A stretch of DNA of 13,027 nucleotides from DASXBA01 sp036406475 (GTDB lineage: Bacteria; Actinomycetota; Thermoleophilia; Solirubrobacterales; Thermoleophilaceae). Position numbers and translations under genes: made by a program. The notes beneath the pieces were generated by a model. The model saw only the letters and a list, made by a program, of their open reading frames with translations, had not been told where the DNA came from and made no database searches. Of this stretch, positions 1-6,086 are shown piece by piece (the first letter of the stretch is position 1; each line of letters opens with the position of its first letter). The stretch lies in contig DASXBA010000151.1 in the NCBI GenBank assembly GCA_036406475.1, positions 1-13,027 of the forward strand, written 5' to 3'.

Positions 1-327
1 CCGGCCGTCATCGTGACGGACCTCGCTGCGCAGCACCGCCAGTCGCCGGTTGCGGCGGTCGAGCTGGGTCTGGCAGACGATCTCGCCCTCGGTGGCGGTC
101 TGCACGTAGTTGATCGCGATGTTCACGGTGGCGATCGACTCGTCGTCGGTCGTCTCCCGCCAGAGCGCCGAGCCCATGCAGTAGTCGACGAGCGCGTAGG
201 TGACGGCGCCCGAGAGCAGGCCGGCGGCGTTTATCAGGTCGGGGCGGACCTCCAGCCGGACGGTGTCGTGGCTCTCCCAGCGCATGCCCATGAAGCGCGA
301 GACGCCGTCGATTCCGTGGCGGGCCAC
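1..327 (-). CDS. PaaI-like hotdog-fold thioesterase (partial, C-terminus beyond the left edge)
   Basis: The minus strand reads open from a GTG at 327 to the window edge (109 codons, no stop), so the C-terminus is missing. The translation fits a PaaI/YdiI-type hotdog acyl-CoA thioesterase. A strand (VRLEVRPDLINAAG) leads into a helix (GAVTYALVDYCMGSAL, about residues 40-55) whose Asp48 sits where the family has its helix acid. A strand with INYVQTATEGEI follows. These enzymes hydrolyse acyl-CoA thioesters in the cytoplasm; the substrate cannot be read from sequence. The usual GxxHGG turn is replaced by GLLSGA, so the active-site loop is divergent. The GTG has only a weak, distant AAGG upstream. 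It lies 25 bp from the divergent dipZ-like start, so each gene's promoter must be very compact or lie inside the other gene. Confidence 0.72.
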   Translation of the reverse strand, partial: MARHGIDGVSRFMGMRWESHDTVRLEVRPDLINAAGLLSGAVTYALVDYCMGSALWRETTDDESIATVNIAINYVQTATEGEIVCQTQLDRRNRRLAVLRSEVRHDDGR

Positions 328-343
328 GGGCGAAAGCTACCTT

Positions 344-350
344 GAGGAGG
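344..350 (+). promoter_or_regulatory. Ribosome binding site of the dipZ-like gene
   Basis: GAGGAGG stands 2 nt before the ATG at 353 and 5 nt before an in-frame GTG at 356. The first GAGG lies 5 nt from the ATG. It supports a start here rather than the longer open frame from 200, which would run antisense through the thioesterase. Confidence 0.6.
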
Positions 351-352
351 GC

Positions 353-2077
353 ATGGTGCTCCTAGTGGTCTTCGCGGTGGTGGCCGGCGCCGGAACCGCC
401 ATAACCCCCTGCGTCCTGCCGGTGCTGCCGGCGCTCCTGTCGGCCAGCGCCACCGGCGGGCGGCGGCGGCCGCTCGGGATCATCCTGGGGCTGACGGTCA
501 CGTTCGTCGTGACGATCGTCGGCCTCGCGACCGTGATCGACGGCGTCGGTCTGGCCGACGACTTCGTGCGGACGGTGGCCGTGGTGGTCCTGATCGCATT
601 CGGGGTGGCGCTCGTGTGGCCGCGGCTCGGCGACCTGATCGAGGCGCCGCTCAGCCGCCTGGCCCGGTTCGGTCCCCGCACCCGCGGCGACGGCTTCCGC
701 TCGGGCCTCCTCGTGGGCGCCGCGCTGGGCTTCGTCTACGCGCCCTGCGCGGGCCCGATCCTCGCCGCGGTGGTGTCGGTGGCGGCGACCCAGGGCGCCT
801 CGGCAAAGCTGGTGACGGTGGCGATCGGCTACGGCCTCGGCTCGGCCGCCGTGCTGCTGGCCTATGCCTACGGGGGCCGGCGGGTGCTCGAACCGCTGCG
901 GCGAGCCGGCCGCGGTGCCGTGCTCCAGCGGGTGCTCGGCGTGGTGATGGTGGTCACCGCGATCGCGATCGCCACCGACCTCGACCTGCGCTTCCAGACC
1001 ACGATCGCCATGCACCTGCCGCAGGTCCTCACCAACCCGACCCACGGCCTGGAGGACTCGCACGCGGTGGAGAACCGGCTCGCCGGCCTGCGCGGGCGGT
1101 CGCGCTTCCACTCGGCCGAGGTGCACGGCTCCCGCTACCCCGTGCTCGGAACGGCGCCCGAAATCGCGGGCGGCGGCACCCACTGGTTCAACACGCCGGG
1201 CGGCCGGCCGCTGTCGCTGGCGAGCCAGCGCGGCCGGGTCGTCCTGATCGACTTCTGGACCTACACCTGCATCAACTGCCTTCGCAGCCTGCCCTACGTG
1301 CGCGCCTGGGACGAGCGCTACCGCCGCGACGGGCTCACCGTGATCGGCGTCCACACGCCCGAGTTCGGCTTCGAGCACGACACGGGCAACGTGGGCAGGG
1401 CGGTGCGCCGCGAGCACCTCCACTACCCGGTCGTCCAGGACAACGACTACGAGATCTGGACCGCGTTCGGCAACCAGTACTGGCCGGCCAAGTACCTGAT
1501 CGACGCCCGCGGCAAGGTCCGCTACACGCTCTTCGGAGAGGGCGACTACGGCAAGACGGAGTCGGCGATTCGCTCGCTCCTGGCCGACGCCGGCGCGCGC
1601 CGCCTGGGCTCTCACGCGAGCGCGCGGGCCGTCAAGCCGTCCGACGCGCGCCTCACCCCCGAGACATATCTGGGCGCCGAGCGGGCGCAGGGGTTTGCCG
1701 TGCCACCGCAGCCCGGTACGCACGACTACCGAGTCCCGGCCAAGCTGAAGCGCGACCAGTTCGCGTTCGGCGGGCCCTGGCGGGTGACGGACGAGTCGGC
1801 CACCGCGGCCGAGGGCGCGCGCCTCGACGTCGAGGCGCACGCTCGCCGGGTCTACCTGGTGCTCGCCCACCACGGCGCGCCGGCCCGGCACCTGATGGTC
1901 TTGATCGACGGCCACTCACCGCGTCCGGGCGAGGCGGGATCGGACGTCCACGGCGGCGTGGTCACCGTGCGGGGCCAGCGGCTCTACGAGCTGGTCGACC
2001 TGCCCCGCGTCGAGACGCGCCGCATCACCCTGCTGCCGGAGCGCGACGTGGAGGGGTTCGCGTTCACCTTTGGCTAG
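353..2077 (+). CDS. dipZ: DipZ-like fusion: CcdA/DsbD membrane domain + TlpA-like thioredoxin + C-terminal domain
   Basis: This 574-residue protein should carry reducing equivalents across the membrane to envelope thiols. Residues 1-215 form a hydrophobic CcdA/DsbD-type transmembrane module with its two signature cysteines, Cys20 in ITPCVLPVLP and Cys132 in YAPCAGPILA. From about residue 265 a redoxin (TlpA-like) domain follows with a CINC active site at Cys306/Cys309 inside VLIDFWTYTCINC. The last 120 or so residues form a beta-rich region like the C-terminal domain of mycobacterial DipZ. Order and size match the DipZ family (usually 550-700 residues). The expected path is cytoplasmic thioredoxin to membrane cysteine pair to extracytoplasmic CINC. 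The gene has a good ribosome binding site and is followed after 50 bp by the aldehyde dehydrogenase. The secreted M15-like protein in this window has four cysteines after its signal peptide and could be a client (inference). Confidence 0.88.
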   Translation: MVLLVVFAVVAGAGTAITPCVLPVLPALLSASATGGRRRPLGIILGLTVTFVVTIVGLATVIDGVGLADDFVRTVAVVVLIAFGVALVWPRLGDLIEAPLSRLARFGPRTRGDGFRSGLLVGAALGFVYAPCAGPILAAVVSVAATQGASAKLVTVAIGYGLGSAAVLLAYAYGGRRVLEPLRRAGRGAVLQRVLGVVMVVTAIAIATDLDLRFQTTIAMHLPQVLTNPTHGLEDSHAVENRLAGLRGRSRFHSAEVHGSRYPVLGTAPEIAGGGTHWFNTPGGRPLSLASQRGRVVLIDFWTYTCINCLRSLPYVRAWDERYRRDGLTVIGVHTPEFGFEHDTGNVGRAVRREHLHYPVVQDNDYEIWTAFGNQYWPAKYLIDARGKVRYTLFGEGDYGKTESAIRSLLADAGARRLGSHASARAVKPSDARLTPETYLGAERAQGFAVPPQPGTHDYRVPAKLKRDQFAFGGPWRVTDESATAAEGARLDVEAHARRVYLVLAHHGAPARHLMVLIDGHSPRPGEAGSDVHGGVVTVRGQRLYELVDLPRVETRRITLLPERDVEGFAFTFG

Positions 2078-2097
2078 CCAGCCAGTCCGGGTAGTCT
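2070..2097 (+). promoter_or_regulatory. Weak candidate promoter for the aldehyde dehydrogenase
   Basis: TTGGCT at 2070-2075 and TAGTCT at 2092-2097 are 16 bp apart and lie just ahead of the aldehyde dehydrogenase. Both are poor matches to consensus, so read-through from the dipZ-like gene is an equal alternative. Confidence 0.22.
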
Positions 2098-2112
2098 TCC
2101 GGCGCAGCGGCT

Positions 2113-2119
2113 AAGGAGG
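2113..2119 (+). promoter_or_regulatory. Ribosome binding site fixing the GTG start of the aldehyde dehydrogenase
   Basis: AAGGAGG, the strongest Shine-Dalgarno sequence in the window, ends 8 nt before the GTG at 2128. Confidence 0.75.
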
Positions 2120-2127
2120 AGAACCCA

Positions 2128-3672
2128 GTGGAGACGACGACAGCCAGCGCCGACGCGGTCACCCAGAACGGCCAGGGCAAGACCATCGACGTGACCAATC
2201 CGGCGACGGGGGAGGTCATCGCGACCGTCGCGGCGGCCGACTCGAAGCAGATCGCCGAGATGGCGAAGAAGGCGCGCGCGGCCCAGCCCGGCTGGGAGGG
2301 GCTCGGCTTCGAGGGCAGGGCGCAGATTCTCCGCCGCGCGCAGAAGTGGCTGGTCGACAACCAGGAGCGCGTCGTCGACACGATCGTCTCCGAGGCGGGC
2401 AAGACCTACGAGGACGCGCTGCTGGCCGAGATCTCCTACGGCGCCGCCTCGTTCGGCTTCTGGGCCAAGCAGGCTCCGAAGTACCTCGCCGACGAGAAGA
2501 TCCGCTCGAGCTCGCCGTTCGTCCTCGGCCGCAAGCTGATCGTGCGCTACGCGCCCGTGGGCGTCGTCGGCGTGATCGGGCCCTGGAACTACCCGCTGTC
2601 GAACTCCTTCGGCGACTGCATCCCGGCGCTCGCCGCCGGCAACTCGGTGATTCTCAAGCCGGCCAGCATCACGCCGCTCACCTCGCTCTTGATGGAGCAG
2701 ATGCTGCGCGAGTGCGGCATGCCGGAGCAGGTCTTCCAGGTGTGCATCGGTGCGGGCAGCGACGTCGGCAACGCCGTGATCGACCAGGTCGACGCGGTGA
2801 TGTTCACCGGCTCCACCGAGGTCGGGAAGAAGGTCATGCAGCGGGCGTCGAAGACGCTCACGCCCGTCGCCCTCGAGCTGGGCGGCAAGGATCCGATGAT
2901 CGTCTGCTCCGACGCCGACCTCGAGCGCGCGGCCAACGGCGCCGTGCACTACTCGATGCAGAACGGCGGCCAGACCTGCATCTCGGTCGAGCGCGTCTAC
3001 GTCGAGGAGCCGGTCTACGACGAGTTCGTCGCCAAGGTCGAGGAGAAGATGCGCGGGCTGCGCCAGGGCACGCCCGGCGCGGCCGGATCGGTGGACATCG
3101 GTGCGGTCACCTCGCCGCCGCAGGTCGATCTGATCGAGCGCCACGTGGAGGACGCCAAGGCCAAGGGCGCCCGGGTGCTCGTCGGCGGCCACCGCGGCAA
3201 CGGCCAGGGCGACTTCTACGAGCCCACGCTGATCGTCGACGTCGACCACACGATGGAGTGCATGACCGAGGAGACCTTCGGCCCGACGCTCCCCGTGATG
3301 AAGGTCAGCGACGTGGACGAGGCGGTCCGGCTCGCCAACGACTCGCCCTACGGCCTCGCGGCCTCGGTGTGGACCAAGGACGCCGCCAAGGGCGAGGCGC
3401 TCGCCCGCCGGGTCGAGTCCGGCGCGGTCTGCGTCAACGACGCCCAGATCAACTACGTGGCCCTCGAGCTGCCGATGGGCGGCTGGAAGGCCTCAGGCCT
3501 CGGCTCCCGCCACGGCGCCGGCGGCATCCGCAAGTACACGAAGCAGCAGACCATCCTGGTCACCCGCTTCGCGCCCAAGCGCGACATGCACATGCTGCCC
3601 TACAAGGGGCGGACGACGAAGTTGGTAAGCGGCCTGATCAAGCTGCTGTACGGGCGCGGCAAGCGCGAGTAG
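2128..3672 (+). CDS. NAD(P)-dependent aldehyde dehydrogenase (GabD2-like subgroup)
   Basis: This complete 514-residue aldehyde dehydrogenase oxidises an aldehyde to the acid with NAD(P)+ in the cytoplasm. All signatures are present: GPWNYPL with Asn154, the cofactor loop FTGSTEVGKK, general base Glu250 in LELGGK, and nucleophile Cys284 in NGGQTC. The Glu-Cys spacing of 34 is canonical. The segment running into CISVERVYVEE and the late SRHGAGGIRKYTKQQTI resemble the mycobacterial GabD2 succinate-semialdehyde dehydrogenase group, but the substrate is not settled. Beyond the catalytic fold is a basic, amphipathic tail (about 480-514, with LVSGLIKLLYGRGKRE) that could lie on the membrane, as in fatty aldehyde dehydrogenases. 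The GTG start is fixed by a strong ribosome binding site. A GC-rich hairpin follows the stop at once. Confidence 0.93.
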   Translation: METTTASADAVTQNGQGKTIDVTNPATGEVIATVAAADSKQIAEMAKKARAAQPGWEGLGFEGRAQILRRAQKWLVDNQERVVDTIVSEAGKTYEDALLAEISYGAASFGFWAKQAPKYLADEKIRSSSPFVLGRKLIVRYAPVGVVGVIGPWNYPLSNSFGDCIPALAAGNSVILKPASITPLTSLLMEQMLRECGMPEQVFQVCIGAGSDVGNAVIDQVDAVMFTGSTEVGKKVMQRASKTLTPVALELGGKDPMIVCSDADLERAANGAVHYSMQNGGQTCISVERVYVEEPVYDEFVAKVEEKMRGLRQGTPGAAGSVDIGAVTSPPQVDLIERHVEDAKAKGARVLVGGHRGNGQGDFYEPTLIVDVDHTMECMTEETFGPTLPVMKVSDVDEAVRLANDSPYGLAASVWTKDAAKGEALARRVESGAVCVNDAQINYVALELPMGGWKASGLGSRHGAGGIRKYTKQQTILVTRFAPKRDMHMLPYKGRTTKLVSGLIKLLYGRGKRE

Positions 3673-3675
3673 CGC

Positions 3676-3719
3676 GAGCCGGCCCCCCGGCGAACGGCGG
3701 CTGGGTAGGGGGCCGGCTC
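3676..3719 (+). terminator. GC-rich stem-loop behind the aldehyde dehydrogenase
   Basis: A perfect 12-bp inverted repeat, GAGCCGGCCCCC at 3676-3687 and its complement at 3708-3719, encloses a 20-nt loop and starts 4 bp after the stop codon. There is no T-tract, so this would be a stem-only terminator of the kind common in high-GC actinobacteria. Confidence 0.65.
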
Positions 3720-3767
3720 ACGGTTGACCATTTACACGCCCTATAGGGCCGGTAATTGGTCAACCGT
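3720..3767. repeat. 48-bp imperfect palindrome (operator-like or hairpin)
   Basis: Outer arms ACGGTTGACCA (3720-3730) and TGGTCAACCGT (3757-3767) are perfect complements. A perfect 12-bp palindrome, GCCCTATAGGGC (3738-3749), shares exactly the same centre. Across the whole element 21 of 24 position pairs match. It abuts the preceding terminator stem with no gap and is more AT-rich than its surroundings. It lies 78 bp ahead of the M15-like start, so it could be a regulator binding site for that gene, a second (bidirectional) hairpin or a repeated extragenic palindrome. Confidence 0.6.
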
Positions 3768-3845
3768 CGCCCTCGGACCCGAAGCCGGCGTCCAGGCCGC
3801 GGGCGCGCCATTCAACACCCGCGGCCATGCACCGAAAACAGAGGC

Positions 3846-4463
3846 ATGCCCTCCGCCTGGGTACGTGCCGCCGTCCTCGCCTGCCTCGCCGCGCTTCTGG
3901 CGTCCGGGATCGCGCTCGCGCAGCCGTACGGGCGGGTCAAGCGCAACCCGGCCGACCGGCTCGCCTCGCTGCCGATCGACGACTACCACTACGACTACGC
4001 CAAGCGCTGCCGCAAGCACCCGGCGCCGGGGACGGTGGCCATGGAGAAGTGGCTCACGGGCCACTCGCGCGGCGTCTTCTGGGGCGACATGCGCTGCGAG
4101 AAGCTCGGCCGCCACAACTACAGCCTTCACGCCGACGGTCGGGCCATCGACTGGCACCTCGACGTGCACAAGGCGGCGGACCGGCGCGCCGCGCGAAAGC
4201 TGATCCTGACGCTGCTCGCCACCGACAAGGCCGGCAACGCCCACGCCCTGGCCAGGCGCATGGGCGTGCAGGAGATCATCTGGGACTGCCGCTCCTGGTG
4301 GGCCGGCGCGGATCGGATGGGTAAGTACTCCTACTGCTACACGAAGCGCGGCAAGCGCAAGAAGCATCTGGACGAGACGCAGGCGCACCGCAACCACGTC
4401 CACATCGGTCTCAACTGGGCCGGGGCGCGCAAGCGCACCAGCTTCTGGAAGCACTACAGGTAG
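3846..4463 (+). CDS. Secreted M15-like zinc metallopeptidase
   Basis: This 205-residue protein starts with a signal peptide: hydrophobic residues 8-24 and a likely cut after ALA at 25. The mature part carries the zinc motifs of the M15 (VanY/DD-carboxypeptidase) and related folds: SLHADGRAID with His95 and Asp102, spaced HxxxxxxD, and HRNHVHIG with His184-x-His186. It therefore probably cuts peptidoglycan peptides outside the cell, though non-catalytic relatives exist. Four cysteines (55, 84, 148, 164) remain after export and could form two disulfides. The ATG at 3846 is preferred because it places the signal peptide at the N-terminus; the longer open frame from 3756 adds a low-complexity arginine-rich stretch. 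AGAGG just ahead is a weak ribosome binding site. A ferredoxin gene follows after 11 bp. Confidence 0.72.
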   Translation: MPSAWVRAAVLACLAALLASGIALAQPYGRVKRNPADRLASLPIDDYHYDYAKRCRKHPAPGTVAMEKWLTGHSRGVFWGDMRCEKLGRHNYSLHADGRAIDWHLDVHKAADRRAARKLILTLLATDKAGNAHALARRMGVQEIIWDCRSWWAGADRMGKYSYCYTKRGKRKKHLDETQAHRNHVHIGLNWAGARKRTSFWKHYR

Positions 4464-4474
4464 CCTCGCCGGCG

Positions 4475-4711
4475 ATGAGCGACGAGCTCTCGCCGCACAA
4501 CCGGATTCGGGTCGAGGTCGACCGCGGCCTCTGCATCGGCTCGGGCGACTGCGTCGACACGGCGCCCGACGTCTTCCAGCTCGACGGCGAGGACAAGGCC
4601 GTGGTCGTCGATCCCGACGGCGCCTCGACCGACGACATCGTCGAGGCGGCGTTGAACTGCCCGGTGAGCGCCATCCAGGTCGCCGGCGAGGACGGCGACC
4701 TCTACCCCTAG
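4475..4711 (+). CDS. Small 3Fe-4S-type ferredoxin
   Basis: This is a 78-residue acidic ferredoxin of the group that usually feeds electrons to cytochrome P450s. The cluster ligands are Cys20, Cys26 and Cys62. The first two lie in CIGSGDC, where Ser23 replaces the second cysteine of a 4Fe-4S motif, and the third is in NCPVSAIQV. The spacing C-x2-S-x2-C...CP points to a 3Fe-4S centre. No P450 or ferredoxin reductase gene is visible, so its partner lies elsewhere. It begins 11 bp after the M15-like stop and is probably cotranscribed, without an obvious functional link. Its TAG shares the sequence CTAG with the stop of the convergent gene. Confidence 0.9.
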   Translation: MSDELSPHNRIRVEVDRGLCIGSGDCVDTAPDVFQLDGEDKAVVVDPDGASTDDIVEAALNCPVSAIQVAGEDGDLYP

Positions 4712-5004
4712 CCGGCCCGGCGCCGGCGCCAGACCAGCGCCAGCAGGGCGATCCCGGCCACCGCCGCCAGCCAGCCTCGGCTCGCGGAGCCCGCTCCGAC
4801 GCCGTACGTGCCGTCGGCGCCCGCCGGCATTGCGAACTCCTCGGCCGCGAGCACGTCGTGGGCCTCGCGTCTGCCGCTCGGGTCCGGCGGGAGCCGGTCG
4901 TCGCGGGCTCCAATGCCGAACTCCTCGGCGGCCAGGACGTCGTGCGGCTCCTGGATGCCGCTCGGATCGTCGGGCACTCCCCGGTTTCGCTCCATGAACC
5001 TCAT
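4708..5004 (-). CDS. Small tail-TM protein with two HDVLAAEEF repeats, unknown function
   Basis: A 98-residue protein (ATG at 5004, or 95 residues from the ATG at 4995). It holds two copies of a 28-residue unit, DPSGIQEPHDVLAAEEF (13-29) and DPSGRREAHDVLAAEEF (41-57). A Gly/Ala linker, one hydrophobic helix (about 77-92) and a basic end (WRRRRAG) follow. No signal peptide is seen. By the positive-inside rule the C-terminus stays in the cytoplasm and the acidic repeat region would face outside. I do not recognise a named domain. My impression that similar HDVLAAEEF segments occur in other high-GC actinobacteria is not verified. The stop overlaps the ferredoxin stop by 4 bp, and the start lies 36 bp from the divergent DUF1244 gene. 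No clear ribosome binding site is visible. Confidence 0.66.
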   Translation of the reverse strand: MRFMERNRGVPDDPSGIQEPHDVLAAEEFGIGARDDRLPPDPSGRREAHDVLAAEEFAMPAGADGTYGVGAGSASRGWLAAVAGIALLALVWRRRRAG

Positions 5005-5040
5005 CGTGGCACAGGCGCCACGCGCTACGGTTGCAAGCCG

Positions 5041-5301
5041 ATGCACGAGGCCACCCGGACCGACCTCGAGGCGGCCGCCTTTCGCCGCCTTGTAAAGCAT
5101 TTGCGCGAGCGGACCGATGTGCAGAACATCGACCTGATGGAGCTCGCCGGCTTCTGCCGGAACTGCCTATCCCGCTGGTACAGGGAGGAGGCGGAGGAGA
5201 GAGGGGTCGAGATCTCCGACCCCGACGCCCGCGAGCTCGTCTACGGGATGCCGTACGAGGAATGGAAGTCCAGGTACCAGACCGACAGACCGGCCGCCTG
5301 A
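5041..5301 (+). CDS. DUF1244 family protein
   Basis: This 86-residue protein matches DUF1244. The hallmark stretch MELAGFCRNCLSRWYREEA (about residues 36-54) contains the FCRNC cysteine pair, and the end YGMPYEEWKSRYQ is typical. The family is small, soluble, mostly helical and of unknown biochemical function, and is best known from proteobacteria. The size matches the usual 85-105 residues. The ATG at 5041 has no good Shine-Dalgarno sequence. Only 36 bp separate it from the divergent repeat-protein gene. The following NlpC/P60 gene probably begins inside its last codons. Confidence 0.85.
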   Translation: MHEATRTDLEAAAFRRLVKHLRERTDVQNIDLMELAGFCRNCLSRWYREEAEERGVEISDPDARELVYGMPYEEWKSRYQTDRPAA

Positions 5302-6086
5302 CGCGGCTGACCGCCCCGCTCCGCAGCGCCGGGATGGCGTTGCCGGCGCTGCTCGTGCTGGTCGGCCTGGTCGCGCTCGCCGTGGTCTTCGTCGGCGGCG
5401 GCACCAGCCACAAGCGCAAGGGGCCGCCCGACACCGACCCGAGCCTCACGCCGCAGGCCGCCGGCAAGGCCGCGCACAAGGTGGAGCACAGCAAGGGCGG
5501 CCACGTGGTCCAGCTGGGCGGCGTCGGCTCGACACCGCGCGTCAGCGCCGGCGCGGCCGACGACGCGCCCAGCCCCGGCGCTCCCACCGACGCCCAGGTC
5601 CGCGCCGACCTCAAGGAGGCGCGCGCCGCGCTGCGGAGCTTCAGCAGCCACCTCGACACGGCCTTCCTGGCGACCGGCCCGCACGCCAAGGTGCTGAGCG
5701 ACGGCAGCGCCCAGGCGCCGGACAACGCCCCCGACATCGTCAAGCGCGTGATCCTCGCCGGCAACGAGATCGCCAAGTTCCCCTACAAGTGGGGCGGCGG
5801 CCACGGCGCCTGGCGCGACAACGGCTACGACTGCTCAGGCTCGGTGTCGTTTGCCCTCGCCGGCGCCGGTCTGCTCCACACGCCGCTCACCTCGGGCGCC
5901 TTCATGAGCTGGGGCAAGCCCGGCAAGGGCAAGTGGATCACGATCTACGCGAGCCCGGGCCACGTGTTCATGTTCGTGGCGGGGCTGCGCTTCGACACCA
6001 GCGGCCGCGGCCGGGCGGGCACGCGCTGGCAGGACGGCGGGCGCTACGCGAACGGCTTCGTGGCCGTCCACCCGCCCGGCCTCTAG
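5262..6086 (+). CDS. Membrane-anchored NlpC/P60-type cell wall peptidase
   Basis: A C40 (NlpC/P60) peptidoglycan hydrolase-like protein. With the ATG at 5262 it has 274 residues, with a basic N-terminal stretch, a transmembrane helix (about 25-44) and a long flexible extracytoplasmic linker. The catalytic domain then follows: YKWGGGHG, nucleophile Cys191 in GYDCSGSVSFAL, and His234 in SPGHVFMFV. It ends GFVAVHPPGL. It would cut peptide stems in the wall. The start is uncertain. An ATG at 5334 gives 250 residues but removes the basic residues before the helix. The 5262 start keeps them, at the cost of a 40-bp overlap with DUF1244 and a GAGGA placed too close. Its stop overlaps the convergent protease stop by 4 bp. 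Confidence 0.82.
   Translation: MEVQVPDRQTGRLTRLTAPLRSAGMALPALLVLVGLVALAVVFVGGGTSHKRKGPPDTDPSLTPQAAGKAAHKVEHSKGGHVVQLGGVGSTPRVSAGAADDAPSPGAPTDAQVRADLKEARAALRSFSSHLDTAFLATGPHAKVLSDGSAQAPDNAPDIVKRVILAGNEIAKFPYKWGGGHGAWRDNGYDCSGSVSFALAGAGLLHTPLTSGAFMSWGKPGKGKWITIYASPGHVFMFVAGLRFDTSGRGRAGTRWQDGGRYANGFVAVHPPGL

Noticed and set aside
200..352. N-terminal extension of the dipZ-like frame
   Set aside because: It runs antisense through the thioesterase and would place a polar stretch ahead of the first membrane helix; the GAGGAGG before 353 marks the start.
362..1915. 517-codon open frame on the minus strand opposite the dipZ-like gene
   Set aside because: Low-complexity His/Arg/Ala/Val sequence with no domain; it is the antisense shadow of a clear CcdA-redoxin gene in GC-rich DNA.
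3724..3747. Promoter TTGACC (3724) with TATAGG (3742)
   Set aside because: The spacer is only 12 bp, too short for a sigma-70 type promoter; both pieces are better explained as parts of the palindrome.
3741..4913. 390-codon minus-strand frame opposite the M15-like and ferredoxin genes
   Set aside because: Arginine-rich shadow without domains, while the plus strand shows a signal peptide, zinc motifs and ferredoxin cysteines.
5020..5040. TTGCAAG near 5029 and TGCAAG near 8396 and 11954 as further HxlR boxes
   Set aside because: Only six or seven bases match and no palindrome surrounds them; this many hits is expected by chance in 13 kb.
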